DNA of 64,000 nt from positions 33,581,482 through 33,645,481 of the forward strand of contig OY292274.1 in the NCBI GenBank assembly GCA_958496175.1. Reading direction: 5' to 3'. The notes under the pieces are model-generated. The model searched no databases, was not told the DNA's origin, and worked only from the letters and a program-made list of their open reading frames with translations. Both the position numbers and the translations under genes were made by a program. Below, piece after piece: positions 11,790-22,529 of this stretch. The stretch's first letter is position 1; the number at the start of each line of letters is the position of its first letter. This stretch comes from Sisyra terminalis (Eukaryota; Arthropoda; Insecta; Neuroptera; Sisyridae).

Positions 11790-14570
11790 AGCAATTAAGT
11801 GTTTCAAATATACCAATAATATTTTTTATGAATATAGCATTGTTTTGATTGACATTGGAGAATAGAAATAATTGAAAATTTTCAATGGAAATATTTTTAT
11901 TTTTTTTGGAAGTCACGCGTTCTAAGAATAGAGATAGGACTTAGTTATAGTGATTCTCAAGTTAAATTATTTTGTCTCTCATCTAAAACTTCTGATTATA
12001 TCTAACCTATCACTGTTGGGTCAATGTCGACTTAGATCATACCGTCGAATTACGATTTGACACCTTTCAAATTATTCATTTTCATGTCCATCAGAGATTT
12101 CAAGAAAACTTCATGCTTAAACACAAGCCATATATTATATTATTATTATTTACGAAAAAAAAAAACACCGTCCTTGATGGAACAACAGCAATCGAAATTA
12201 TTGTATAAAAAGTCATAATTTATTCAATAAAAATTTTAAATAATATTTGTGGTGTTCACTAAACACGACGTAATTATCGTACGAAGAGATCTCTTGTTGT
12301 TCTCATACGTGACAACTTCCCATCCGGGATCTTTATTTTTTTCTCTCTCCACTCATTTACATTAGCAAGTACTAATTATGAAATTGTCTTTGAATGATAA
12401 TGTCACGACTTATATATAATCTTCTGTATAATTAATGGATATTTTTACATAATTAAAGATTTTATCTAAACGATCAAGTATGACACCATCATCGCGAGGC
12501 TTAAAAATATTCTTACGAAAAAGTACCTATAGATAATCACTCTTCTTGAAATTTGTTTTTTTCGTCTTTTTTTGATCAATCACAAATATATGTGTACTTC
12601 ATCGAAATAATTACCTATTGTTCAGCCTTGAATTTTAGAAATCCATAATTGTAAGGGAAATTATGAAAATAAATAAAATTAATTTTGTAATTGTACTATT
12701 TTTAACTGACCTTGGCCACTTCACAAAAGTAACGCGATTTTTTATTTACTGATATTGCAGTTTCAAATAAATATGTCTGATCGTAACTAACGGGAGATAA
12801 ATTTTCGAATCGAGTGTAAGGGACAACGTCCCTTGGGAGCATGAGTATCATAATAAAGCTATTTTAGAGACTCGCCTTATGCGTACGAGAACTGTATATT
12901 AATAATCCAATAGACGGCTTAAATCGTATTTTTCACCATTTCATTTCGATATTTTTTATTGAAAGCCTTATAAATTCGTAAATAAGACGCAACAAATTTA
13001 GAATAGGCGATCTTGTGAATAATTTAGAGAGGAAATCTAAGATTCTTGAGAACATTTTCCCATAACCGATTTGTCTTTTAGGTTAATATAAATTTATAGC
13101 CGTACGCCAATATTAAATATGAGGTCTCTTAGAAAAGACGTTTGAAAAATGGCCAATGTCTGAATGTTGAATGGCTATGAGGGGGTCAGTCAATCCCGGT
13201 CGTGTGGACCACATCTTACAGGACATTCTCTTATATTATTAACCGCATCAATTCGGACGAATGCATTTTTGAGAGAATTCGGCGCCCCTATCAAAATAGT
13301 TGGCCACAATGCGGCTGAATATAACCGAGCGTCGTGCCACAAATTCGTCCCATCCCTGGGCTAACGACCTCGCAACTCACTCAATTGTAGCTGTTATGGT
13401 TATTAAGGTTTCAATTATACCTCTGTACATACATTATTTATAATCATATTTTAAATTAAAACGCGTCCATATTATGGCTGTGTTTTTTCTTAGCTGCTGC
13501 GTCTTCGCCCTCGAACTCCACGATGCTTCGTTCATGTGAACTTTTTTACATTTGTTCACACGTCATATACCTTATGCATATTTTATAAATTAAATAAATA
13601 TAACGTTTCTTTTTTTTTCTCTTTTCTTCTCGTTGTACGGTTTCACCAAGTCAACCATTGATCTCGCTAATTTCAATGCTAATCAAATAATAATGCAACA
13701 ATTAACTTCGTGAAAAACACTATTGTGACGTCAACAAATGCAAATTGTTCCACAACAATAACACATGTATACACTTGACGAATCGATTTTGATTTGAATT
13801 TGATATATGAAAAAAAAAAAACGTTTTCTCTGAACATCCATATAATTTACGAGGTTTCTGATCCGTTCATGAAGTGCTCTTCAATTACGTCTAATCAATT
13901 TCGGTCTTGCACGGGAATAAAAAGTGGCTGACAAATAAATCGAGACAATTTTCAAAGAGCAAACCGATAATCCAGATGAAATCCGCCAGACCGCACACAG
14001 TTTCGTGCGCCCGTAAAAATTTCCTTGCTGTATAAGATTAATGAAAAAAAACATAAAACCTTCATCATTTCAAATAAATTTTATAGCGCAATTGACCCGT
14101 CAATAAGTTCATATTAGTGTTTCATTATAAGATTTTTTTCAAATGCTGCTCGTGACTTCATATTGAATTATGGAACGGGATTGAGAACCTCTATATCAAC
14201 TGATCCATTTTATATGCACATTTTTTTCTTAGATAAATAAAAGATTTACAATATTTTTTATGTCAAACCATTCTATCTAATGGATCCATATAAGTTATTT
14301 AAAAAAAAACGTATGCATAAATTGAAATTTTAAATATTAATATTTCAAAAGATTTACCTTTTAGCCGATGGCTGACGTTCATTTCATTACCCTTTATAAG
14401 ACGCACACTAATTATATTCATACTAAAATAATTATTATTAAATATTTAAAACCATAGTAGGAATTTAAGTACATCTACTGTTTATATTCCTGAACGATGA
14501 ATTTGGGGTTATGTAAATTTCTAAAATTATTTTTTCAAGTTAGTGTCAATGAAATTATTTTGATTATTAC
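11790..14570. other. Mixed A+T-rich sequence with a less biased island, no gene assigned
   Basis: Most is ordinary A+T-rich sequence. The part at about 13150-13550 is noticeably richer in G+C and holds a 66-codon frame (13164-13364) without a recognisable domain. Segments at 12250-12350 and 13640-14040 are also less biased. These could be constrained non-coding elements, but nothing seen here proves constraint. Confidence 0.35.
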
Positions 14571-14589
14571 TTATACAGATATGTAGATC

Positions 14590-14800
14590 TGTCGAAAAAA
14601 ATGTATCTTAGTTACTTCGAAATAATTTAGTTACTTTAAAACATCTAAGTTACTGTATTTTAGCTCCTTTATATTTTTGTAAAATATAACTAGCATCTAA
14701 GATACTTTTTATAAGGAACTGTATTTTGTTACTTAAAATAGTATCTTAGATACTTTTTGGTATCTAAGATATTTTTTACTAAAGTTACCAAAAACAAAAT
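14590..14800. repeat. Cluster of GTATCTAAGATAC-type short palindromes
   Basis: The motif RTATCTTAGATACTTTTT and its reverse complement recur at short spacing, for example 'GTATCTTAGATACTTTTTGG' at about 14741 directly followed by TATCTAAGATATTTTTT, plus more diverged copies at 14600-14720 ('CATCTAAGATACTTTTTA', 'CATCTAAGTTACTG'). Arrays like this occur inside non-autonomous DNA transposons of insects. No termini were found. Confidence 0.55.
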
Positions 14801-15037
14801 ATGTTATAAAGAATAAAATTGGATACTGAACTACCTGGTTCTATAAGATAATATTCATTTTGTTTGTTTGTTAGTTTGTTTGTTGTTCATAATGTTCTTT
14901 TTGTTTAGGTTAATTTAAACTGTATTATTTTTACTTTACTCAACTTAGTTGTAGATATGTTTTGATGTTTTTATATATTTTTTGATTTTTTTAGTTTCAT
15001 TTTGTTTAGTTTTATAAAATTCAATATATACTTCTTA

Positions 15038-15300
15038 GAGAGCATCTATTAATTACGTGAGGCGTTTAGGGGGGAGGGGATGTTGAGCAAAATTTTATGC
15101 AATCTCACGTGAGGGAGCGGATGGTCTCGGCAAATATCACGTCATTTTTTAAAATTGTTACATTACTAATAAGTACGCATTTTGAAAAATCTCACGAAAT
15201 ATTTGGAGAGGGGGTTGAACAAAATTTCACGAAACCTTACCATGGGGGAGGGTAGCTCGAAAAATACGTAAATTGTCTCACGTTATTAATGGATGCCCCC
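15038..15300. mobile_element. MITE with 24-bp inverted ends (GCATCYATTAATNACGTGAG)
   Basis: The left terminus (15038-15061) and the reverse complement of the right terminus (15277-15300) match at 20 of 24 positions. Both contain GCATCYATTAATNACGTGAG. Inside are repeated CACG/CACGT steps and G-runs (GGGGGGAGGGG, GGGGGAGGG). Miniature elements that begin GGGGGCATCCAT with G-rich subterminal tracts are common in insects. It has no coding capacity. The target duplication is not clear, so I leave the superfamily open. Confidence 0.75.
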
Positions 15301-15334
15301 TTATATTAATCTTTTATCGTTTTTAAACTATGTT

Positions 15335-15545
15335 GTGTAGTGTTGCCAACTTGAGTTGAGGTTTTCCCTATAAATGAAGGATGAAAATTGGAAGACGGGG
15401 GGATTCTGAGAGGGGAGAAAATTATTACAGGGTATTTTTAGGGAGAAAATGAATAATTTTTTTAATCAGATTTTTTCCCTAATGGAGTTAGGCAATGAAG
15501 TTTCAAGAAAAAATATTTAAGAAAGAGGATTTCAATTAACACTGA
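15335..15545. repeat. Interspersed repeat, copy B (pair with 10.38-10.56 kb)
   Basis: Contains GTGTTGCCAACTTG, the G-rich middle 'GGGTATTTTTAGGGAGAAA', and the end block GAGTTAGGCAATGAAGTTTCAA, in the same order as in the copy near 10.4 kb. Confidence 0.6.
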
Positions 15546-16116
15546 TTGAATTTTCTTTGGAGTTTTCTTCACAAGAAATCTGATTACTAAATTTGGTGCA
15601 TTTTTCCATACTGTTCATATACATTAGGTTGGCGAAAAAAAAACTACTATTTTTTTTTCGAGTCGCATATGAAATATGTTAATTTATCATTTTTTAAAAC
15701 CCCTCTCGGAAAATTGACAACAAAAAAAATTTTTAGAGATCGCAAAAGATTTTTGAAATTTTCAAAAGTAGACAAATTGCGATTTTATTATTTCTTTTAA
15801 TTAATCTTCTCCGTATAATAAAATTTTCCACACAAAAAAAATGTAAATTTGATTATGTAGCGTTGTCAATTTCAGAAAATATTTTTCTGTACAAAATTTT
15901 ACTGTAATAAAAAACAAAATAAAAAAATTAATTTTGATTTTTGGAATTTATAACAAATTTGAGCGACCTTTAAAAATTTTTTTTAAATGATTTTTGGTGA
16001 AGAATCTAAAACATGATAAATTAACAAATTTCTATAAGAGGCTCGATAAAAATTCGTTGTTTTTTTTTGCGCCCCACTAATATATAGTATTCTGTATATG
16101 TACTTAATTATTGGTT

Positions 16117-16507
16117 CTCTAGTTCAATGCTTCTCAAATTTTTTCATACCACGGTTCCTGAAATCAAAAAAAAATCCAAGGCTCCCGCCCCCAAAAATTT
16201 TAGAGTTTAGTGCTAAACAGTACTTTACTTTCGTACCATTAATTATTATTGTTGGTAAATTTCTATTAAAAGTAATCGTTTTATTGAAAAATTTAAATAA
16301 TTTATAAATATTAGTAGATTATTTATCTATATCAGATCAAGTATTGTGATCGTGTGAAAATTCGACTGATTTGTAGCAGCTATCGCCCATTCGATTAGGT
16401 TTTTATGTTTTTTTTATAATACTGAAATATTTCACGACTCCTTGGGATAAACTTCATAACCTTTTGGGGGAACATGAACCCTAAGAGTTAGAAGCACTAC
16501 TCTAGTT
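16117..16507. mobile_element. hAT MITE, 375 bp, perfect 8-bp TSD
   Basis: CTCTAGTT occurs at 16117-16124 and again at 16500-16507, a perfect 8-bp target-site duplication. The enclosed element (16125-16499) starts CAATGCTTCTCAAA. Its end, reverse-complemented, starts TAGTGCTTCTAACT, giving inverted termini of the hAT type (YARTGCTTCT). Subterminal parts are 'CCACGGTTCCTGA' and 'CCTTTTGGGGGAACATGAACC'. The 69-codon frame inside has no transposase features. Confidence 0.85.
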
Positions 16508-16889
16508 TTAATCAAGAGGTTATAACCATATGCTTAAAACGGAAGATGAATCTTACATAACGAAGAATGGCATGGAAGGATAAAAGTTTAAAAAAATGTC
16601 ATTTACACTTGTTCACAATAGCCTATGGCCTGTAAATTAATTGTCAAGTTATAGCTACTTTCCATATTTTTTCTTAAAGCAGTTAAAAAAATTCTACTGC
16701 ATAAGGTAATTGATGACACTTTATAAGACGTTCTAGAAAAAGTAGTTTAAAAAAACACATATTTTATTTGTTGAATATATTAGTTATTTAATAAATTAGT
16801 TATTTTCATAATATATGTTATCAATAATCCAATTAAAAACATTACTTAGTATCTATTCGACTATTTTAGAAAATGTTTAAGAGTTACAA

Positions 16890-17195
16890 GAAATGATAAA
16901 ATAAGAATAGAAGAATTATGAAAACGAATAAACGTTAAATGCTCTATGACAAGGACACTAGAAAATAGGGCATTACAATAGCATAATCATGTCCAAAGAA
17001 TGCTAAACTTTAGATGACCAAAAAGAGTATCAAATTAGGAACCCTCAGGAAAGAGACGAAGAGGAAGTTCAGTTCTATGATTGGAAACTTACATCGGACA
17101 AGCTTTGACAGAAAGATCTTAGAGTAGGAGGATTGGAAAAGCAAAGAATTGTGGAGGGCAAAAACGTAAGAAAATGCAGAAAAAGAAGAATAACC
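16890..17195 (+). pseudogene. Non-LTR retrotransposon remnant: C-terminal tail (RTE-like)
   Basis: Reading frames give 'HNHVQRMLNFR', 'PKRVSN', 'PSGKRRRG' and, in another frame, 'DWKSKELWRAKT'. In order, these match the C-terminal region of endonuclease/reverse-transcriptase elements of insects (family form: WxGHVxRMxxxRxPKxVL...P.GRRRRGRPxxxW...DWxxRExWRxxV). Stops fall between the blocks (TGA after NFR, TAG after VSN). The reverse transcriptase core is absent. The clade is inferred from this tail alone. Confidence 0.7.
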
Positions 17196-17199
17196 TTAC

Positions 17200-17735
17200 T
17201 TTTACATTTTTTTATCAAAATTTCATTAAACAATCACATTAAAAAAACAAGGAACTCCTTAATATGTCTACTTATCAAATCAAGATGATTACAAATTATC
17301 ATTTTTTCGCTGAAAATTTCTTGGCAATCGAAATACGTATCGGACAAAACGTCAAAAATGCATTTATTTTTGCTTTTGTTCAAATTTATGTTTATAGTTT
17401 ACATTTGTAAATTGTATTACATAAATAAGACGACAATGTATTTTTTATTGTTACGTTTTTAACTTTTATTTATATTTGACGGTTTCATAATCAATTGGAC
17501 CGGAGTTTAAGTACACTTATTCATCATTTTTTACTTCTGCTAGAGTTCTATAGAGGTGGTGCACACTTGTACATAGAACCAGAAGGAATACATAATTAGA
17601 TATAATACAACATAATATAAAAAATAATCGAAAATTTAAGTACAAAGTAGCAAGTAAAAGGTACATTGTTTATAATAATTTTTTCTAATTTTAATAATTT
17701 AGGTTTCTTAATTATCTATAAATCTAATATTGTTA
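17200..17735. other. A+T-rich spacer, no gene seen
   Basis: No coding family, RNA gene or bounded repeat recognised between the two non-LTR remnants, which lie on opposite strands. Confidence 0.4.
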
Positions 17736-17739
17736 TATT

Positions 17740-18335
17740 TTAACCAGGTCCTAAGTTTTTTATGTATTTTTTTTAAGGCAATTTAATAATTTCATTTCAT
17801 TCGGTAATAAATTGTAATATTTAATTGCTACATAAAGAGCATTTTTTGTGCAGATAGATTTATTTATTTTAGGTAAAGGTATCAGTTTTGCACGAGTGTT
17901 TAGTGGTCTTTCAGCAAATAGAAGTTTACAATGTTCAAAATATTTACTTAAGGCACAGACTATAAAAGTTTACTTAAATTTTAGAGAAGTAGTAAGGTGA
18001 TTGTTTATAAAGATTTTATTAATAATTTTGTTTTGGATGGTAACTATGTGTTTTACTGCGTTTTCATATGATCCACCCCATGCTATAATTCCATAATTGA
18101 TTAACCTTTCAAAAAGACCATGGTAGATTTGTAGGTTGGAGACAGTGGCTCAGTTTGTAATAAAGATAGGTAAAATATTTAATTTTTTTACCTAGTTCAC
18201 ATGTATGTTTATTCCATTTCCTATGGCTGTCAAATTAAAGACCCAGGTATTTATAATTTTCGACTCTTTCTAGTTCCTTTTGATTAATATACAATTCATA
18301 ATTGGAAGGAATATTATCAGCATAGCTACGAAAAT
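17740..18335 (-). pseudogene. Non-LTR retrotransposon reverse-transcriptase C-terminal remnant
   Basis: Read on the minus strand from about 18330 down, the translation gives 'SYADNIPSNYELYINQ', then 'LERVENYKYLGL' (the LERVxxxKYLGL motif just after the palm domain), 'KWNKHTCELGKKIKYF', a frameshift, then 'INYGIIAWGGSYENAV' (family form: LxYGIxxWGG) and 'YNLLPNEMKLLN' near the end. This is the thumb and post-reverse-transcriptase region of jockey/CR1-related elements. One internal stop follows KYLGL and more occur later, so it is non-functional. The YADD catalytic box would lie upstream; only SYADN is visible at the very edge, and it may be the remains of that box. Confidence 0.85.
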
Positions 18336-18344
18336 AGAAACATT

Positions 18345-20105
18345 TTTTTACACAAACAATTATTTATTTCATACTGCATACTAATTTACTCACAACAATT
18401 GATTTGATCTTATAACTATTGCCCTCCAACGCGATCAACCTCTCTTATAGTAGCCTAAACAAGTTCTAGACTATTTGAACTTCCAAATAGTTCGAGCGCT
18501 GACATTTTCGACCCTAATTTTTACCGTTTATTATTTTTTTCTTTTAAATGAAAATTCCTCTAAGACATCTTTCATCTCGTTGTACCTGACCGCTCTCCCT
18601 TTATTTATTTTCATTGTTCGTGAAGCATACAGGACGACGCTTGATGCAAGACTTATGCCCACAAACATTTAATTCAGGTATGTAACGATATATTTTATAA
18701 ACATGCCCACTTATGTATGTTTATTTTTGATACCTACTTACTCTTCTAAAAAAAAGCAATTCAAAAAGACACAATATTATGATTATAATATAATGATTAA
18801 AACATAACATTAGTATGAGAAAAGAGAGGGGTGAACAAAAAGAGTATTACGACACAAAACGATGTAATCACTTGACGATTTGTTACAAAAAAGTCTGTAC
18901 ATTGCAAAAAATAAGCTTTATAAAGCTAATATTTAATTAAATCATTGCATATATTGTACAAAAAGTTTGCTTGAAAAATGTAGCCCCTCGTTTGAGCTTG
19001 CAACCGTAGTCAATCAGATTGATTGAAACTGGCAGAGTTACAGATCGCTACATTCGCTGCATTGGAACACAATGTTGTGGTTTTTCCTCCTGTTATTTTT
19101 TTTCGTAATCATCCCTTCTCGTTTTGTAATCCAAACACGTATCCGAACAAAACTCTTCACATGTTCCCAATGATATTACCGGTCAGTTGCAATGCAATCG
19201 AAGATAGCGAAAGGGGAATCCGTCATGTGTGAGATCATTTTAAATAAAATATAATCCTATTATTCCTGGTCTCTCCTACCTACTTTCCTTACAGAAAATT
19301 TACAATCGTTTAATGATAATAATTTAATATTTATGTAAATTACGAGCACACGAGAAATGTAATGATTGTAATTAAATATGTGTCCGTGTTTGTGCGGTGC
19401 AAATGAAATGCAAGTTTTCATGTTGAGGTTGGACGAACGGACGCAAGAAAGACAAACCATGACATAACATTTGCAATTCTTATGTGTGTTATGATATATA
19501 TTAAAAGCAAATAAAAGAAAAACACATACAATAATGATAAACCAGGTGAATTTCTTCGACACGCGAACCTCCGCGATCTGCATTAGTATAAGAAAGGAAA
19601 ACACAAGAAAATGCCATGGGGCTTGTCAACCTCGCATGCAGCTCGTTCCTTTAATTAGAAAGACAATTCTAAATATTTTCAAGATTTATGAGGGCCATCT
19701 TTTCCCTGTTATTAATATAACGTTCAATCTGTGCATCGCTCCACTGACGCGTGTCTAAATTACGCCGTACTTATTAATTAATGATTAATATTGATGATTT
19801 ATAAAAACGTAATGTATAGAGAGGTTCCAGATTTTCTTGATTTCAACTGACCTCTATCATGTTCAATTAAATACAATATCGTATACGAATTGGTGAAATC
19901 AAACTTTTCAAGGTAGATTTTCACTCGTTTACGACTGCAATAAAGTATTGTAATGAAAATGAAATAAATTAGCGTAAGAGGGCGTTAGACTGTAATCGAT
20001 ACTTATTTTATTGATGATATCAATACATAAAATAATTCTTGCTGCAACACAAGTTATATGCAAATATTATCAGCAAAATAATAACATACAATAATAATAA
20101 TACGA
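18345..20105. other. Mixed sequence without an assigned gene
   Basis: The region 18415-18680 and the region 18990-19760 are less A+T-biased than their surroundings and contain several 65-114 codon frames on both strands, none with a recognisable domain. TTTAATTCAG followed by GTATGT at about 18670-18684 looks like a splice motif but lacks a pyrimidine tract. I cannot tell whether these are regulatory or simply unbiased DNA. Confidence 0.35.
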
Positions 20106-20107
20106 AT

Positions 20108-20225
20108 GTGTCTAGAAGGGTGGGCGGCCTCATTTACGACTGATTGTGGGTTCGAACACCGTACCGCCATAATGACTTCCTCCCGCCTTTTGCTGCATGC
20201 AGCACTTGTGAAATGTATAATTAAG
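20108..20225 (+). repeat. tRNA-like sequence, possible SINE head
   Basis: GGTTCGAACAC at 20149-20159 fits the RNA polymerase III box B consensus (GGTTCGANNCC) with one mismatch. TCTAGAAGGGTGG about 30 bases upstream is a loose box A. GGCGG before and CCGCC after could pair. No full cloverleaf can be built, so it is a tRNA-derived SINE head or a decayed tRNA rather than a functional gene. Confidence 0.35.
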
Positions 20226-20239
20226 TAATTTATCATTTA

Positions 20240-21615
20240 TAATTTGTTTCTAATTTAATTACCGTATACATTATTATAATATTAGATACAATTAGTAGGG
20301 GTAGGAGCTTAGTGAAATTTTTCAGAAAAAAAAACATGCTAATTTTTAAAATCCTCGGTGGTTTGTGTCCTCGAAACCAATTACTTCATATTACATGGAA
20401 ATTGTAATATGCAAGTAGGTATATATGTAAAAGTTATTTAGAAATATAATTTTCACGTTAGTACGTGGTTTTTAAAACTTCAATGCAAAGGCCATACGGC
20501 TGGTGAGGTCTTATTATGAAACTATCTATTATTTTTGTGTGATGGTTCAAAGTGTGAGGTTGTAATATAATTAATGTTAAACACAAAGTTATAATTAGTC
20601 GACAGACAAGAACACAATTATTACAAGTTGTCATTTTCTTGTAAATCTGTTGTTTTTATGCCGTTTTATTTCTTCTAACTAAATAAAATTGCTCAAGCTG
20701 CTCTTTACTTGTGGGACGTTTGTGGTTAGATTGATACGAGAATTTATTGAAAAAAAGTCGAAATTTTCCTGTAATAAAAATTGTTTTTCTGGCATATATG
20801 TAATTATTTGTCTCATTTCTTTGAAGATTAAAATCCGGACCCGGGTATGAGATAATAATGCTTGTCCTTAATTGTATGGTTTGGTTTTCAATTGAATGAG
20901 AAAAAGTTGATCTTTGTGACTTGGTCTCAATCTTTTCATCTTATATTCAATGTCATTGCCAATAATAATCATCAATGATAACCACATAATACACCCAGAC
21001 GCAAATTATAGATCTTATTCGGGTTTCGGTCGTGTGATTTTTGTCGATTATGTCATCTGTTGATTGATTTTTTTATTGAAAATTACACACAATTTCTTTA
21101 GTAATGTCAAAAAAATATCAATCATTTTATTTTCCCATTACTTTTTTTAAATTTATTTTTTTCAATCAAAATTGAATGACGATATAAATAATTACGTCTT
21201 ATAATTAATTTTTAAGTATTTTTTAATCAACCAAAGTTAACTTTTAAAGAAAAAATATAAAGTTGTATGAGAAAAATGTTTCAAACCAAAGAAGAAAAAA
21301 CTCTCATTGCACTGATTAGTAAAGATATTTATGTTAGCTCGATAATTGTTTCACATTTAAAAAACAATAAAAATCTTAATTTTACATCAATTTCCAAAAT
21401 TGCAGAATTCTTGCGTTAAACATAATGATCGCTTAAAATTTTTTTTTTATTGTTTTCCGACAACTATGATTTTAAGTGATTTTAAGTCACCTGAAAAAGG
21501 CTCTCGCACAAGTTTTGTTTGCATTTATGTATCTGGCATGTATTTGCATGAAGAAGGTACGTGCGGTCGTAATTAGCAACTGAAGAACTCTCCAATTAGC
21601 GAATGCATCAATTAC
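20240..21615. other. A+T-rich spacer, no gene seen
   Basis: Nothing recognisable. Near 21490 the minus strand has TTTTTCAG followed by GTGACT, a weak splice-like match that I did not accept. Confidence 0.4.
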
Positions 21616-21625
21616 GCGATGCACG

Positions 21626-21681
21626 GGCCGTGGTAGCTTAAGCCAACAACGAAGTCATTGGCTCAAATCCCTGCAACGGCC
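21626..21681 (+). repeat. Truncated tRNA-like sequence
   Basis: The 56-base segment starts GGCCGT and ends ACGGCC, a perfect 6-bp acceptor-like stem. It has TGGTAGCTTAAG (box A-like) next to the 5' end and GGCTCAAATCC (box B-like, one mismatch to GGTTCRANTCC) before the 3' end. It is about 16 bases shorter than a tRNA and the T-stem does not pair well. It is therefore a tRNA pseudogene or tRNA-derived SINE fragment. Confidence 0.4.
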
Positions 21682-22324
21682 ATTAAAAACTCAGATTACA
21701 TTGTAATGTAGAACAATGAAAATTGTCTAACTAATTTTACACCAATAGCCATATGCGTAAACACCTTTTTACTATGAAATTAGTCTTAAGATGGTACCTA
21801 ATTGGGGTCAATTTGTTTTAACGTAGCTGAAATACCTCTAATCTCCATACTTTCAAGGAATTTTGTTGAGAATCAAAGAATTTTTATTGAAACGCTACTG
21901 TATTAACAGTACTTGTGGAGTTAATCTAGAAGTAATTTTTTTATTCCCAAAAAAAAAAGAAAACTAAATAAAAGATCGAAAAATCATTTTTCTTCAATAT
22001 ATAAACAATTATAAGTAGATAAATTTCAAAATTGAAAAGTAATGTAGTCATATTCAATTACCGATATTATCGGTTTGTGGTAACTGAAATAAGACACATA
22101 CGCAAGTGTCTCTATTTTATCTATAAATCATGAGAAAACAGCACCAATGGTGATATCATAGTTAGTTTTAGATTCTGACGGCTTATTAATCATTCTTAAA
22201 TTGAATTTTTGAAAGACTCAGATTTGTCATTTGTAAATTTAATATTGAAGTCACCAGATAAAATTAGTGAAATTTCGTGTGAGTTACGTACAAGTTAAAC
22301 TGATCCTCCTACTAAATATTCTAG

Positions 22325-22525
22325 AGGTGTATTATGAATAAAGTACCAGGACGATTTACATAGTCATTGATAGTCAAGCTGTAACAAGTGCACTAGTTCC
22401 AAACTGATCTGGAAGTGTAGGGAAACTCTTACAAGCTTAGACTCTAAAAAGTGGTCAACTTAGGGTGGGTACCAGGTCGCAAAGGTTCTAAGGGTAATGA
22501 AAGGGTCCAGGTCCTTGGACCCTTA
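22325..22525 (+). pseudogene. Non-LTR retrotransposon remnant: RNase H fragment
   Basis: The frame at 22363 reads VIDSQAVTSAL, matching the 'xxDSQAAIxAL' active-site segment of retrotransposon RNase H. After frame changes, 'LGWVPGRKGSKGNE' follows, matching WVPGHxGIxGNE. It is the same domain as the 1.6-kb remnant and ends with a diverged copy of the same stretch. The intervening helix is scrambled by stops. Confidence 0.7.
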
Positions 22526-22529
22526 CTTA

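Noticed and set aside
13164..13364. 66-codon frame in a GC-richer patch, possible exon
   Set aside because: No family resemblance and no acceptor/donor pair fitting its phase.
17861..17880. TTTATTTATTTTAG/GTAAAG on the + strand
   Set aside because: It falls within the minus-strand non-LTR coding remnant and the donor is weak.
19218..19235. TGAGATCATTTT matches the first 12 bases of the bantam microRNA
   Set aside because: The mature sequence does not continue (AAATAAAAT instead of GAAAGCTGATT), and the flanks cannot form a microRNA hairpin.
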